This document shows positions 19,539 to 29,790 of a stretch of 64,000 bases of DNA, one piece after another (the first letter of the stretch is position 1; the number at the start of each line of letters is the position of its first letter). The notes beneath the pieces were generated by a model, which was not told where the DNA came from, searched no databases, and was given only the letters and a program-made list of their open reading frames with translations. Source of the DNA: Paenibacillus camelliae (lineage in GTDB: Bacteria > Bacillota > Bacilli > Paenibacillales > Paenibacillaceae); the NCBI RefSeq assembly GCF_023715345.1, contig NZ_JAMBNY010000001.1:744001-808000 (forward strand). Reading direction: 5' to 3'. Position numbers and translations under genes: made by a program.

Positions 19539-20789
19539 CTACTTAACATGAATAGCTGCTGCAACCTCTTGCAGCTTCACAGTACGCTGCTCACCAGTAG
19601 CCATTTCCTTCAGCGTGATTTCTCCGTTTGCAAGCTCGTCATCACCTAAAATAGCTGTATATTTTGCTTGCATGCGATCAGCTGATTTCATTTGTGCCTT
19701 CATCTTGCGTCCCTGATAATCTCGTTCCGCTCGAATTCCAGCAGAGCGAAGCTCATAGACAAGCTTTGTAATTTCGCGATCTGCAGCCTCACCAAGTGCA
19801 ATGAGATATACATCAAGTGAAGTTAGATCTGGCAGCTCAGTCGCTTGATGCTCTAACAGCATAATTGTACGCTCCAAGCCTAGTCCAAAGCCGACCCCTG
19901 GCTGATCTGGTCCACCGATATCAGCGACTAGACCGTTATAGCGACCACCACCGCCTACAGTGTCAATTGCACCAATGCCTTCAGCTTTAAATTCGAACGC
20001 TGTGTGCGTGTAGTAATCCAAGCCGCGAACAAGTCGGTGATTAATCTCAAACGGAATGCCCATATCAGTTAAGTGCTGCTTCACTTTATTAAAATGCTGC
20101 TCGCACTCTTCATCCAAGCTATCAAGTATGGAAGGAGCATCTGTAAAGTGGTGCTGATCTACTTTACAATCAAGCACGCGCAATGGATTGCGATCGATAC
20201 GACTTTGGCAATCCTTGCATAGCAGCTCACGCTTCGGCTCTAAAAAGCTTAGCAGCTTGCTGCGGAACGCTGCACGAACCTCGGTTGTCCCAACAGAGTT
20301 AATTTCTACACGTACGCCTTTAAGACCAACCTCTGTGTAAAACGTATAGCCTAGTGCAATGACCTCAGCATCAAGTGCTGGATCAACAGACCCAACAGCT
20401 TCTACACCAAACTGATTAAACTGACGATATCTTCCGGCCTGCGCACGCTCATAGCGGAACATTGAGCCAATATAGTACAGCTTAGACACGTCTGGTTCGC
20501 CATACAGCTTGTTTTCCACATAGGCACGCATAACTCCAGCAGTGCCTTCTGGTCTAAGTGTCAGCTTACGGTCACCGCGATCGATGAAATTATACGTTTC
20601 TTTCTCTACAATATCAGTCGTCTCACCGACTCCACGATGAAATAGCTCTGTTGATTCAAACATCGGCGTTCGAATTTCTCTAAAATTGTAGCGACGGCAA
20701 ATCTCGCGAGCCTTTGACTCAACATATTGCCACTTTTCCACCATGCCTGGCAAAATATCCTGCGTACCAGGAGACCTTTGGAAAGACAT
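19539..20789 (-). CDS. hisS: Histidyl-tRNA synthetase
   Basis: A class II synthetase of 416 residues. It starts MSFQRSPGTQDILPG and contains REIRTPMFESTELFHRGVG, TLRPEGTAGVMRAYVE (motif 2 region), the HisA motifs LVRGLDYYTHTAFEF and GGGGRYNGL, and GFGLGLERTIMLL (motif 3). The ATG at 20789 is chosen because AGGAGG is seven bases upstream; a start 11 codons earlier lacks a site. It is the first gene after a T-box leader and heads hisS-aspS-tcdA. Confidence 0.98.
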   Translation of the reverse strand: MSFQRSPGTQDILPGMVEKWQYVESKAREICRRYNFREIRTPMFESTELFHRGVGETTDIVEKETYNFIDRGDRKLTLRPEGTAGVMRAYVENKLYGEPDVSKLYYIGSMFRYERAQAGRYRQFNQFGVEAVGSVDPALDAEVIALGYTFYTEVGLKGVRVEINSVGTTEVRAAFRSKLLSFLEPKRELLCKDCQSRIDRNPLRVLDCKVDQHHFTDAPSILDSLDEECEQHFNKVKQHLTDMGIPFEINHRLVRGLDYYTHTAFEFKAEGIGAIDTVGGGGRYNGLVADIGGPDQPGVGFGLGLERTIMLLEHQATELPDLTSLDVYLIALGEAADREITKLVYELRSAGIRAERDYQGRKMKAQMKSADRMQAKYTAILGDDELANGEITLKEMATGEQRTVKLQEVAAAIHVK

Positions 20790-20959
20790 AACATAACCTC
20801 CTAAAAACTTTACTAACTTCATTGATTAACTTCACTGAAAGTAAAGTTACATCGTAAGCATAAGCAAAACTTTTCAACTACTAAGAGCAACTTCTCTGCA
20901 AGAAAAGTTTAATTCGAAAGCAATTGTTCAGCTTAGCAATTAGACGGGCTTAAACAACA

Positions 20960-21248
20960 AAAAAACTCCCGCCTCTTTTGATCTTAATCAAAAGGGACGA
21001 GAGTGTATCTCCCGTGGTACCACCCACATTCCGAATTATGTATAACCATCATTCGCTCGATACGTATATCGCCCGTAACGCGCATAAAACTAATGGCACA
21101 TCATTCGATGCCGTTCATTTTATGTTCTCAAGGATGTTATTCACTCAATCGCTGTTAGATGCTTGCAGCCTAAGGCATCTTTCTCTGGTAACATCGGTAG
21201 CTGAGTTACTTCTTCCCATCATCAAATAAACTATTCACTTGTATCTGA
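20960..21248 (-). ncRNA. T-box leader RNA upstream of hisS
   Basis: The minus strand shows the T-box core GGTGGTACCACGGGAG (21009-21024), followed by a long terminator stem (about 20966-21003; left arm CTCTCGTCCCTTTTGAT) and seven T. The 5' end is set by the promoter at 21255-21283. Histidine specificity is inferred from hisS; an AACATCC stretch upstream could hold a CAT specifier but I could not fold it to check. It should control hisS, aspS and tcdA together. Confidence 0.93.
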
Positions 21249-21254
21249 TAACCT

Positions 21255-21283
21255 ATTTTACTTCTCGTGTAATGGAAAGTCAA
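21255..21283 (-). promoter_or_regulatory. Sigma-A promoter of the hisS T-box operon
   Basis: TTGACT (21278-21283), a 17-base spacer and TAAAAT (21255-21260) on the minus strand, placing the start near 21248. Confidence 0.85.
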
Positions 21284-21322
21284 GTTATTGAGCAAACAAG
21301 CCAATCTCGAAAAATAGACAGA

Positions 21323-21348
21323 AAAAAACCTGCGGCATCTCCACAGGC
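21323..21348 (-). terminator. Terminator downstream of dtd
   Basis: Minus-strand stem CCTGTGG/CCGCAGG (one G-U pair) with a five-base loop and a run of T. It ends the relA-dtd transcript about 115 bases after the dtd stop. Confidence 0.82.
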
Positions 21349-21350
21349 TA

Positions 21351-21368
21351 TTAATAATATATTATTAA
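21351..21368. repeat. 18-bp AT-only palindrome
   Basis: TTAATAATATATTATTAA is a perfect palindrome just upstream of the dtd terminator stem. The surrounding 21284-21464 is AT-rich and has no gene I can support. Confidence 0.5.
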
Positions 21369-21464
21369 AAAAGGGGGTCGACTATTATTATAGGCGTGTC
21401 ATATTAATAGCATATTATCGTAATATTACAATTAGATTACAAAAAAGAAAACGCTCACGCGCCT

Positions 21465-21908
21465 TCATTCTAAGCTATCAATAATTAGCGTAACCGGTCC
21501 ATCATTTGTTAGCTGCACATCCATCATTGCTCCAAACTGACCAGTTTCCACAACAAGACCTTTTGCACGCAGCAGTTCATTAAACTGATTGTAGAGCAGT
21601 TCTGCTTGCTCTGGTCTTGCCGCTTGCATAAAGTTAGGCCGGCGACCTTTACGACAATCCCCATATAATGTGAATTGCGAGACGGATAATATCGCACCGC
21701 CAACTTGCGTAATATCAAGGTTCATCTTGCCTGCTTCATCCTCGAAAATCCGCAAGCCTGCAAGCTTGTCCGCCATCCACGTAAGATCCTTCTCACTGTC
21801 AGTATGTGTAATGCCTACAAGCAAAACAAGTCCGTGGTCAATGCTGCCAACCACATTACCCTCAACCGTAACACTAGCTGCCTTGCTTCGTTGTACAACA
21901 ACTCTCAC
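21465..21908 (-). CDS. dtd: D-aminoacyl-tRNA deacylase
   Basis: A 147-residue enzyme that removes D-amino acids (and glycine from tRNA-Ala) wrongly attached to tRNA. The N-terminus [17 protein letters not shown], the active-site [19 protein letters not shown] and the cross-subunit [10 protein letters not shown] (Gly-cisPro) motif are present. Length is normal. The start is a GTG preceded by GAGGAG. It starts 13 bases after relA and shares its transcript. Confidence 0.96.
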   Translation of the reverse strand: MRVVVQRSKAASVTVEGNVVGSIDHGLVLLVGITHTDSEKDLTWMADKLAGLRIFEDEAGKMNLDITQVGGAILSVSQFTLYGDCRKGRRPNFMQAARPEQAELLYNQFNELLRAKGLVVETGQFGAMMDVQLTNDGPVTLIIDSLE

Positions 21909-21921
21909 TAATAAAACTCCT

Positions 21922-24108
21922 CTACTGCATAATGCGCTGAACGGAATATATATCTTTAATACGCTTTATCTTTTCTACTACGCTCGTCAAATGTTCCGTA
22001 TTGTTAATAAGCACTGTCATATGAATGATCGCCATTTTGTTTTTGGCGGTACGTCCAGACACTGCACTGATATTGGTTTTTGTCTCAGACACTGCTTGCA
22101 GTACTTCATTCAACAGTCCACGGCGATCACTGCCTGTAACCTCAATATCGACGCTATAATTCGCGCTTATCGATTCCACCCATTCCACTTCAATAACACG
22201 ATCCACCTCTTCATGATCGGTACCAAACGGAATATTCTGACAATCCATGCGATGAACTGAAACACCACGACCACGCGTAATGTAGCCGATGATTAAATCT
22301 CCTGGAACAGGGTTACAGCATCGTGCAAATCGAACAAGTAAATTATCTACGCCCTTCACTCGAATACCGTTATTGTTATTTTTACTATGCTTCGGTGCCG
22401 AGCTGCTCTTAATTGCTGTTACTTCGTTCGTCAGCTCAATTTGACTCGCTTCCTCTTGCTCACGGCGTAGCTTTTCCGTCAGCTTCGTAACGATTTGAGC
22501 TGCTGTTATCCCCTGGAAGCCAATAGCAGCGAGCATATCTTCGATATCATTGAAGGTGAATTTAGTTGCAGCCTCCTGCATCTTCTCGTCTGTCATCCAA
22601 ACATACGGCTCTAAGCCAAGTCTCTTAAGCTCTCGTTCTATAAGATCCTTGCCCTTCGCAACATTTTCTTCTCGTTTCTCTTTCTTAAACCATTGCTTAA
22701 TTTTACTTCTCGCATGAGAGGATTGAGCGATCTTCAACCAATCCGAGCTTGGACCATAAGAATGCTTCGATGTTAATATTTCTACTATATCGCCTGTTTT
22801 CAGCTTATGATCTAGAGGTACAATTCTACCATTCACCTTTGCACCAATCGTGCGATTACCAACCTCCGTATGAATGCGGTACGCGAAATCGAGTGGCACA
22901 GATCCAGCAGGAAGTTCGATCACCTCACCGCTAGGCGTAAATACAAACACTAAGTCAGAGAAGAAGTCCATCTTCAATGACTCCATAAATTCTGCCGCAT
23001 CCTTCGTTTCCTGCTGCAGCTCCAAAATTTCACGGAACCACGTCATTTTGTCACCAAAGGTCCCATCTGGGACGAGATTACCTTCCTTGTAAGCCCAGTG
23101 TGCAGCAATCCCGTATTCGCTCGTGCGGTGCATTTCCCACGTACGAATCTGCACCTCTGTCGGCTCGCCATTCGGCCCGATCACTGTAGTGTGCAAGCTC
23201 TGGTACATATTAGGCTTTGGCATCGCAATATAGTCCTTGAACCGTCCTGGCATTGGCTTCCAAAGTGTATGGATAATCCCTAATGTTGCATAGCAATCTT
23301 TAATATTATCCACGATTACGCGAATCGCTAATAAGTCATAGATTTCGCTGAACTGTTTGTTTCGAGTTGTCATTTTTTGATAAACGCTATACAAGTGCTT
23401 TGGTCGGCCCGAGATATCACCCTCGATACCCATTTCAGCAAGCTTCTCGCGAATCATATTAATTACATCATCAATAAACGCCTCTCGCTCAGCCCGTTTT
23501 TTCTTCATTAAATTAGCAATTCGATAGTATTGCTGTGGATTAAGATAACGAAGAGCAATATCTTCCATTTCCCATTTGATCGCAGAAATACCTAGACGGT
23601 GCGCAATGGGACAGAAAATCTCCAGCGTTTCGTAAGCGATACGTCGCTGTGACTCCTCTGATTGGTATTTTAATGTTCGCATATTATGCAAGCGGTCAGC
23701 TAGCTTAATAATAATGACACGAATATCCTGAGCCATTGCTACAAACATTTTACGGTAGTTTTCGTTTTGTTGCTCTTCACGTGACTGGAAACGAATCTTT
23801 TCCAGCTTCGTCAAACCATCAACAAGCATGGCACACGTTTCGCCAAACTTCTCACGAATGGTTTGCAAATCTACCTTTGTATCCTCAACCACATCATGCA
23901 GCAGCGCAGTAACGATAGATAGCACATCCAAGTGCATATCAAGTACAATATCAGCTACGGCAAGCGGATGAAGAATATAAGGCTCACCTGATTTTCGTAC
24001 CTGTCCTTTATGAGCTTGTTCAGCAAAATCATAGGCTTCTCTAATAAGCATGAGATCTTGCTCTTTCATATAAACGGATGCTTTATCAATTAATTGTTCA
24101 ATGCCCAT
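21922..24108 (-). CDS. relA: Bifunctional (p)ppGpp synthetase/hydrolase RelA/SpoT
   Basis: A 728-residue long RSH protein that makes and degrades (p)ppGpp. Order: HD hydrolase domain ([24 protein letters not shown]), RelA_SpoT synthetase domain (about 240-350), TGS ([26 protein letters not shown]), zinc-finger/helical region with [10 protein letters not shown], and a C-terminal ACT domain. Both catalytic halves look intact. The ATG at 24108 is chosen because GGAAAGGG lies upstream; the longer reading adds 16 untypical residues. It has its own promoter. Confidence 0.96.
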   Translation of the reverse strand: MGIEQLIDKASVYMKEQDLMLIREAYDFAEQAHKGQVRKSGEPYILHPLAVADIVLDMHLDVLSIVTALLHDVVEDTKVDLQTIREKFGETCAMLVDGLTKLEKIRFQSREEQQNENYRKMFVAMAQDIRVIIIKLADRLHNMRTLKYQSEESQRRIAYETLEIFCPIAHRLGISAIKWEMEDIALRYLNPQQYYRIANLMKKKRAEREAFIDDVINMIREKLAEMGIEGDISGRPKHLYSVYQKMTTRNKQFSEIYDLLAIRVIVDNIKDCYATLGIIHTLWKPMPGRFKDYIAMPKPNMYQSLHTTVIGPNGEPTEVQIRTWEMHRTSEYGIAAHWAYKEGNLVPDGTFGDKMTWFREILELQQETKDAAEFMESLKMDFFSDLVFVFTPSGEVIELPAGSVPLDFAYRIHTEVGNRTIGAKVNGRIVPLDHKLKTGDIVEILTSKHSYGPSSDWLKIAQSSHARSKIKQWFKKEKREENVAKGKDLIERELKRLGLEPYVWMTDEKMQEAATKFTFNDIEDMLAAIGFQGITAAQIVTKLTEKLRREQEEASQIELTNEVTAIKSSSAPKHSKNNNNGIRVKGVDNLLVRFARCCNPVPGDLIIGYITRGRGVSVHRMDCQNIPFGTDHEEVDRVIEVEWVESISANYSVDIEVTGSDRRGLLNEVLQAVSETKTNISAVSGRTAKNKMAIIHMTVLINNTEHLTSVVEKIKRIKDIYSVQRIMQ

Positions 24109-24172
24109 GATCGTTTTCCCTTTCCAAGCTAGACATTCCTCGTTCTCCGAGCTCAAAAGTTATTATCTCATT

Positions 24173-24202
24173 ATTATGCCTTCTACGAGCATCCTACGTC
24201 AA
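24173..24202 (-). promoter_or_regulatory. Likely relA promoter
   Basis: TTGACG (24197-24202), an 18-base spacer and CATAAT (24173-24178) on the minus strand, about 65 bases before the relA start. Confidence 0.65.
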
Positions 24203-24275
24203 CGCTCGATTGAGAAATCCACTATCGAGACTTGTTATATTTAATGAATGTATTAGCTTAATGGTGTCAATGTGG

Positions 24276-24338
24276 TAAAAAAACAGACCGCGAAAGCCTG
24301 TACAATGAATATTTCAAAGTACAGGCTTTAATCGGTCT
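24276..24338 (-). terminator. Strong terminator after apt
   Basis: Minus-strand stem AGACCG + AAAGCCTGTAC pairing with GTACAGGCTTT + CGGTCT (24285-24338), followed by seven T. It ends the transcript that includes recJ and apt. Confidence 0.93.
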
Positions 24339-24352
24339 ACCCTTTGCCGGTG

Positions 24353-24880
24353 CTAGTATGTTACAAGTGATTGAACCTCAATGCCTTCAAATTTCTTTCT
24401 TCCTTGCAGCTCTTCAAGCTCAATGAGAAAAGCCGCACCGACAACCTCTCCACCTAATTGCTTCACAAGATCTACAACGGTAGCAATCGTACCGCCAGTT
24501 GCCAACAAATCATCAGCAATTAGAACCCGTTGGCCAGGTTTAATAGCGTCCTTGTGCATAGCAAGCTGATCCGTACCGTATTCAAGTGAATAGCTAGCGC
24601 TAATCGTTTCACTTGGCAGCTTCCCGCTCTTTCTTACAGGAACAAATCCGACGCCGAGCTCTAGAGCAAGCGGTGCGCCGATGACAAATCCGCGAGCCTC
24701 TGGTCCTGCAATAACGTCAATATTGTAATGCTCCACTTTGTTACGCAGCGCATGAATGGCTGCCTTATAAGCTTGCCCATCCTGCAGTAGCGTCGTAATA
24801 TCTTTGAAGGAAATACCAGGAGTTGGGAAATCCTCGATAACACGGATGTAGTCTTTAAAATTTATAGTTGAATATGTCAA
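24353..24880 (-). CDS. apt: Adenine phosphoribosyltransferase
   Basis: A purine-salvage enzyme of 175 residues converting adenine and PRPP to AMP. It has [16 protein letters not shown] at the start, [15 protein letters not shown], and the PRPP loop [14 protein letters not shown] start it at the TTG at 24880, with AAAGGA about nine bases upstream; an alternative TTG at 24910 overlaps the end of recJ and has no ribosome site. It follows recJ closely and ends in a strong terminator. Confidence 0.94.
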   Translation of the reverse strand: MTYSTINFKDYIRVIEDFPTPGISFKDITTLLQDGQAYKAAIHALRNKVEHYNIDVIAGPEARGFVIGAPLALELGVGFVPVRKSGKLPSETISASYSLEYGTDQLAMHKDAIKPGQRVLIADDLLATGGTIATVVDLVKQLGGEVVGAAFLIELEELQGRKKFEGIEVQSLVTY

Positions 24881-24896
24881 CAGATTCAATCCTTTC

Positions 24897-26900
24897 TTAA
24901 TTCGCTTCAAAATCTTGCCATGCTAGATGGTACCGTGTAGAGCTCGTCAGCTCTCGCTTTTGTGGTTTTGAGACAGCTGTTATATGAGAAGCTTTACGAA
25001 CGATAAAGTTTAGTTCTTCGAATACATCAATGATTAATTCGATTTCTGCTTGCCCTAGTCCACTAATCTTGCACAATTGCTTGACTAGTTCACTTTGGTG
25101 CATGGAGCCCTGTTTACGAATGTACTGATAAATAATACCAAATTGTTCTCGCGAAGGGAATACTTTTAATCGATCTTTTTCGACATGAAGATCATATAAT
25201 TGCAATTGTGGTTTTCGTATCGAATTCCACTCATTTATATTAAGCTCGCCAACCACTTCAACGCGATCATACGGATGAAGAAGTCGTTCGTACTCGCCCT
25301 TACCAAAACCAATAACATCGAGGCTGCTTCCGTGATCCTTTAGCTGTAGCTTAAGATGCTTTCCTTCTTTGCCTATCGCCTTTCGCTCACTAATTGCTGC
25401 ACCTTTAATGAGCACACGAGGAGAAGGGTTACTCATGCCGAAAGGCTCAAGCAAGGATAGCTGCGAGATTGTATCTAGTGTGACATCGGACAGCTTACAT
25501 GATAAGTCAATCGTCAGCTTTGGAATCCAATCCTCCTCTGACAGCCACTGGTTTGCTAACCCGCTTAGCTTCTGCTCTAGCTGCTCTAACGCTTCAACCG
25601 CCACAGTCATCCCTGCCGCAGCCTGATGACCGCCGTAATGTAGCAATAGCTCTTCACACTCGCTTAACGCTGCGTGCAAATCGAAACCTTCAATCGAACG
25701 CGCAGAGCCTTTTGCTGTTTTTGTCTCCCCATCAATTCCGAACACGAGCACTGGCTTATAATAACGTTCAAGCAGCTTAGATGCGACGATACCGATTACA
25801 CCTACATTCCAGCCTGTCTGTGCAACCACGATAACACTAGGCTCCTGCTCATTATGCTCTAACGCTAATTGTTTTTTTCTTTGCCATTGCTCTTCTGCTT
25901 CGACGACCATTTCCTCAACAATTTCCTGTCGCTCTTTGTTCAAGGCATCAAGCTGAGCAGCAATTTGTTCAGCCTTCTTCTTATCCATAGACGTAAGAAG
26001 CTGAACAGCGATACTCGCGTGATCGAGTCGTCCTGCAGCATTGATTCTAGGCGCAAGACCAAAGCCTACCTTAGTAGCCGTTAGCTCCTCTATCTGTGCT
26101 CCGCTTGCTTCTGCGAGAGCATTAAACCCTATATGCTCACCCTTGCGCAGCTCTGCAAGTCCATAAGAAACAAGAATTCGATTTTCATCCTCTAACGGCA
26201 TCAAATCTGCGATGGTGCCTAAAGCGACGACACCGCTCCATTCCATTGGCGGCTTATCAAGTAATGCAGTTGCCAGCTTAAAGGCTACACCTACACCTGC
26301 AAGGCCTTTAAAAGGATACGGACAATGCTCCTGCTTAGGATTGACTACGGCATAGGCTTGCGGCAGCTGTTCTGGCGGCTCATGATGGTCAGTCACAACA
26401 ACATCAATCCCTAGAGATGCGGCATAATTTACTTCATCATAAGCACTAATACCAGTATCGACCGTTACAATTAATTCCACACCTTCTTGCTTAGCCTTAT
26501 CAATCGCTGCGCGGTTCATTCCATAGCCTTCTAACATTCGATGTGGAATATAGTAATCATATTGTAGACCTAACCGATCAAAGGTGTAGCAAAGCAACGT
26601 TGTGCTTGATACACCATCCGCATCATAATCTCCATAAATTCTTACTTTCTCATTTCGCTCTAGTGCCAGCATAATACGCTTCACCGCTTTTTCCATATCC
26701 GCTAGCTGAAACGGATCATGCAATGACGCTGTTGTTCCGTATAGGAATGCTTCAATGCTTGCTTCATCACGGTAGCCTCTCTGAATAAGAAGCTTCGTCA
26801 CGAGAGTCGGAATGCTAAGCTGTTTGCTTAATCGTTTGGCTAATTGCTCAAATTCGTCAGACCATGATGCAAGCTGCCAGCGATTTCTTCGGTTTACCAT
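24897..26900 (-). CDS. recJ: Single-stranded-DNA-specific exonuclease RecJ
   Basis: A 667-residue DHH-family 5'-3' exonuclease for recombination and repair. The DHH domain shows [15 protein letters not shown] near residue 87 and [13 protein letters not shown] near 172; the DHHA1 domain has [15 protein letters not shown] near 420. An OB-fold ([23 protein letters not shown]) and a C-terminal winged-helix-like part follow. It is shorter than the B. subtilis protein (about 790), yet no recognised domain is missing. AAAGGG precedes the ATG. Confidence 0.95.
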   Translation of the reverse strand: MVNRRNRWQLASWSDEFEQLAKRLSKQLSIPTLVTKLLIQRGYRDEASIEAFLYGTTASLHDPFQLADMEKAVKRIMLALERNEKVRIYGDYDADGVSSTTLLCYTFDRLGLQYDYYIPHRMLEGYGMNRAAIDKAKQEGVELIVTVDTGISAYDEVNYAASLGIDVVVTDHHEPPEQLPQAYAVVNPKQEHCPYPFKGLAGVGVAFKLATALLDKPPMEWSGVVALGTIADLMPLEDENRILVSYGLAELRKGEHIGFNALAEASGAQIEELTATKVGFGLAPRINAAGRLDHASIAVQLLTSMDKKKAEQIAAQLDALNKERQEIVEEMVVEAEEQWQRKKQLALEHNEQEPSVIVVAQTGWNVGVIGIVASKLLERYYKPVLVFGIDGETKTAKGSARSIEGFDLHAALSECEELLLHYGGHQAAAGMTVAVEALEQLEQKLSGLANQWLSEEDWIPKLTIDLSCKLSDVTLDTISQLSLLEPFGMSNPSPRVLIKGAAISERKAIGKEGKHLKLQLKDHGSSLDVIGFGKGEYERLLHPYDRVEVVGELNINEWNSIRKPQLQLYDLHVEKDRLKVFPSREQFGIIYQYIRKQGSMHQSELVKQLCKISGLGQAEIELIIDVFEELNFIVRKASHITAVSKPQKRELTSSTRYHLAWQDFEAN

Positions 26901-26936
26901 ATCGACAGCCCTTTCTATTTCACCACCAAGTTGCAG

Positions 26937-27329
26937 CTATTGTAATATTGTAGAAATCTCCTCCGAGGAGCTAGATTCATTGCTTTTGTAAGGATATTCA
27001 GGCGTGAAAGGCTTCACATGAATGACAGCATCACTTAAATGAGTGAAGCGATGCATCAGCAGCCAGCGAACTCGCTGTGCAATTTCATACCCTTCCTGTA
27101 CTGTTATTTTCGGGTTAACATTAATCGTTAACGTAGCTATCACATAGTGACCCTGCTCTCGAGCTTCGCATGATTCAACTGCAATAACACCCATCATGCG
27201 CAGCACAACGTTTTTAATGTCTTCACTGTTCTCTAAGCGTCCTTGTTCATTTGGACCGATTTGCTTATTAAAGACACGTTGAATAAGACGCTGCAGCAGA
27301 CCCTTTCCCTTGTCAACATCAGTAGACAT
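26937..27329 (-). CDS. Stand-alone cation-efflux dimerisation (ZT-dimer) domain protein
   Basis: A soluble 130-residue protein. Residues about 35-110 match the cytoplasmic dimerisation domain of cation diffusion facilitators: VLRMMGVIAVESCEAREQ, HYVIATLTINVNPKITVQEG and DAVIHVKPF. There is no transmembrane part. The gene is not an obvious remnant: it has its own AGGAGG six bases before the ATG, and the 195 bases upstream hold a promoter and terminator rather than lost membrane-helix sequence. It is 36 bases before recJ. A metal-sensing or binding role is only inferred. Confidence 0.75.
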   Translation of the reverse strand: MSTDVDKGKGLLQRLIQRVFNKQIGPNEQGRLENSEDIKNVVLRMMGVIAVESCEAREQGHYVIATLTINVNPKITVQEGYEIAQRVRWLLMHRFTHLSDAVIHVKPFTPEYPYKSNESSSSEEISTILQ

Positions 27330-27385
27330 AATAGCCTCCTAAACATATAATGCCGATTCAATCGTTATGAACGTTACAATAACTT

Positions 27386-27416
27386 ATTATAGCATAGCCT
27401 CGAAAAAAAACTGCAA
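27386..27416 (-). promoter_or_regulatory. Likely promoter of the ZT-dimer-recJ-apt operon
   Basis: Extended -10 TGC-TATAAT (27386-27391) with TTGCAG at 27411-27416 and a long 19-base spacer on the minus strand, just after the secF terminator. Confidence 0.55.
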
Positions 27417-27451
27417 TATTCAAAGTCAATCATGACGATGTTCTCGTCACA

Positions 27452-27495
27452 AAAAACTGGCTATGGTTATTCATACGTGACCATAGCCAGTTTTT
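27452..27495. terminator. Terminator after secF
   Basis: A perfect 16-base stem AAAAACTGGCTATGGT/ACCATAGCCAGTTTTT with a 12-base loop and T runs on both strands. It ends the secD-secF transcript. Confidence 0.95.
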
Positions 27496-27523
27496 ATTTA
27501 TTTTACGTTGTATAGCTTCAAGC

Positions 27524-28465
27524 TTAGACGATAGGTTGATCGGTAGGTCTAGCGTTACCGCCTGTCGTTTTTTTCTTTTTCTCTCTCTTTTTAAATTCAA
27601 ACCATAATGGGCTTGCAATACAAAGAGTAGAATATGCACCGCTAATAAGACCAATCAGCATAGCTAGTGAGAACAATCGGATGGACTCACTTCCGAACAA
27701 GAAGATAAATAGAGTCACGATAAATACAGTTAATACAGTGTAAAGGTTACGTGCCATCGTTTGCCAGATACTCGCATTAACAAGCTCAGTAAGTTGCTTC
27801 TCATTTCTCGTTGGATTAAATCGTAAATTTTCACGAATACGGTCAAAAATAACGATTTTATCATTAATCGAATAACCAAGCGTCGTTAATACAGCTGCTA
27901 TAAACGGTAGATCAACTTCAAGCCTGAAAATCGAAAATAATGCTACAACGACAAAGCAGTCGTATAGAATCGCTATATTCGCAGAAACTGCAAAACGCCA
28001 TTCGAAGCGAACCATCACATATAGCATAATGAGTATCGAAGCAGCGAGAATCGCCCAAATCGTTTTCACAGCCAGCTCACGAGCTAATTCCGCAGAGACG
28101 ACGTTAACCTCGAATGAAGCCCCTTCTCCGAATGAAGCTTTGAAAGCCGTTTGAATTTCTCTAGTTTGTTCATTGGTAAGCTCATCCCCAAATCGTACCG
28201 AGATACGATCATTGTTCGTGCCGCCTACCGTTGGCACTTCACTGTAGCCAAGTTCATTGAGTACGGAGATTACTTCTTGCTGCTTAACCGGTTGCTCTGT
28301 CACGGTGTCCATTGTCGTTCCTGATTTAAAGTCAATACCGAGATTAAGCTGGAAAAGCAGTAGCGACAATATTCCAATTATCGTAAGCGCAATAGAAAAG
28401 GTAAAAAACTTCTTACGATTTTTCACAAAGTCATAGCGTATTTTTGTATCAAAGCGCACGAACAT
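27524..28465 (-). CDS. secF: Protein translocase subunit SecF
   Basis: An integral membrane protein of 313 residues that, with SecD, uses the proton gradient to help late stages of Sec export. Six helices are visible with the P1-type periplasmic loop, GIDFKSGTTMD at the start and TLGYSINDKIVIFDRIRENLR in the conserved core. It overlaps secD by 17 bases. The ATG is only three bases after AGGAGG, so the GTG two codons later may be the true start. The C-terminus is Lys-rich. Confidence 0.95.
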   Translation of the reverse strand: MFVRFDTKIRYDFVKNRKKFFTFSIALTIIGILSLLLFQLNLGIDFKSGTTMDTVTEQPVKQQEVISVLNELGYSEVPTVGGTNNDRISVRFGDELTNEQTREIQTAFKASFGEGASFEVNVVSAELARELAVKTIWAILAASILIMLYVMVRFEWRFAVSANIAILYDCFVVVALFSIFRLEVDLPFIAAVLTTLGYSINDKIVIFDRIRENLRFNPTRNEKQLTELVNASIWQTMARNLYTVLTVFIVTLFIFLFGSESIRLFSLAMLIGLISGAYSTLCIASPLWFEFKKREKKKKTTGGNARPTDQPIV

Positions 28466-29684
28466 CTTCCTCCTTTACGCCGTAAAATTTTGGCTTCATA
28501 AAAGCATTACTCTGTACGAGCATAGACAGCAGGAAGCGTGATAAATAAATATTAGTTATGACGCTGACAATAATACTGAAGATCATCGTAAGTGCAAAGC
28601 CTTTAATTGCACCGTCTCCGATGACATATAGTGCAATACTTGCAATAATACTTGTAATGTTGGCGTCCATAATAGTACGGAATGAGTTTTTGGAGCCTGC
28701 CTTCAAGCTTGAAATCATGCTCTTTCCGCTGCGAATTTCTTCTTTAATTCGTTCTGCCGTAATAATGTTCGCATCCACAGACATCCCGACACCAAGAACA
28801 AAAGCAGCAATACCTGGCAATGTCAGAGTGGCATTAAGCCAGTTATGAACGAGAATTAGGAGCCAAGCGTAAGTAATAATAGAAATCGATGCAACAAAGC
28901 CTGGAATACGGAACACTAGCATCATGAATACTAGTACAATAACTGAGCCAATTACGCCTGCAGTTACCGTATCCTTCATGGAGTCAAGACCTAGCTTCGC
29001 CCCAACACTTTGCGTATATTTCTCCGTCAGCTTAAGCGGCAATGAGCCCATATTAATGAGATCACGCAAATATTCAGCTTCTGCAACCTTTGCGTCACCT
29101 AGAGATATTTGTGCAGATGTTCCAGAAATTGGATAATTAACAACAGGATCAGATATCATTTCCTCATCCAAATAAATCGCTAATTTTTGTCCTACCAATG
29201 CACTGGTCACATCATATAACTTATTACCATCCTTTAATTCAATCGTAACAATAGGGCGATTAAAGTTATCATAAGCTACACCCGCACTATTTTCCTTAAA
29301 GTCTCTTCCATCAAGCATAATCGTTCCGTCTGGTGCTCTAAACGTTAAGTTAATAGGCTTAGCAAGCATCTCGCGAATTTCTTCTTCATTCTCTACGCCA
29401 GGTAAGCGTACACGAATACGATTCGATCCTTCTGGTAAAATCTCTGGCTCAGCTACACCAGATTCATCAATCCGTTTTTCTAATGCTTTTGCTGTTTGCT
29501 TTAGACTTTCTGGTGTTACTACTCCACCTTCATCATAAGGTGAGGCTTCATACAGCACTTCAAAGCCACCCTTAAGATCCAATCCTAATTTTACTTCTTT
29601 TAGTATTGAAGGGCTTGTCCATATGATTGCGCCAAACAGTACTACAACCACAACGGAAAAGGCTAGCAATCTTTTCATTACCAT
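28449..29684 (-). CDS. secD: Protein translocase subunit SecD
   Basis: A 411-residue membrane protein with an N-terminal helix, a large external domain and five C-terminal helices. Conserved parts are LKEVKLGLDLKGGFEVLYEA, the external domain with RIRVRLPGVENEEE, and LGVGMSVDANIITAERIKEEIRSGK. SecD and SecF are separate genes here, whereas B. subtilis has a fused SecDF. A consensus promoter lies just upstream. Confidence 0.95.
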   Translation of the reverse strand: MVMKRLLAFSVVVVVLFGAIIWTSPSILKEVKLGLDLKGGFEVLYEASPYDEGGVVTPESLKQTAKALEKRIDESGVAEPEILPEGSNRIRVRLPGVENEEEIREMLAKPINLTFRAPDGTIMLDGRDFKENSAGVAYDNFNRPIVTIELKDGNKLYDVTSALVGQKLAIYLDEEMISDPVVNYPISGTSAQISLGDAKVAEAEYLRDLINMGSLPLKLTEKYTQSVGAKLGLDSMKDTVTAGVIGSVIVLVFMMLVFRIPGFVASISIITYAWLLILVHNWLNATLTLPGIAAFVLGVGMSVDANIITAERIKEEIRSGKSMISSLKAGSKNSFRTIMDANITSIIASIALYVIGDGAIKGFALTMIFSIIVSVITNIYLSRFLLSMLVQSNAFMKPKFYGVKEEDVRAL

Positions 29685-29719
29685 ACTTTAGTTATCCCCC
29701 TTAAAATCTCAATATTCCC

Positions 29720-29748
29720 ATTATACAGATCGAGTAATTTCACGTCAA
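29720..29748 (-). promoter_or_regulatory. Promoter of secD-secF
   Basis: TTGACG (29743-29748), a 17-base spacer and TATAAT (29720-29725) on the minus strand. The -35 box starts inside the T run of the comN terminator. Confidence 0.85.
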
Positions 29749-29790
29749 AAAAAGAAACTCCTTCCGACAATTAGAAAGAGTCTCCCTTAT
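29747..29790 (-). terminator. Terminator overlapping the end of comN
   Basis: Minus-strand stem GAGACTCTTTC/GAAGGAGTTTC with two wobble pairs, then seven T. The stem includes the last comN codons, and its T run merges into the secD promoter. Confidence 0.82.

Noticed and set aside
24897-26900. Truncated recJ
   Set aside because: The protein is shorter than the B. subtilis one, but the DHH, DHHA1, OB and winged-helix-like parts are all present.
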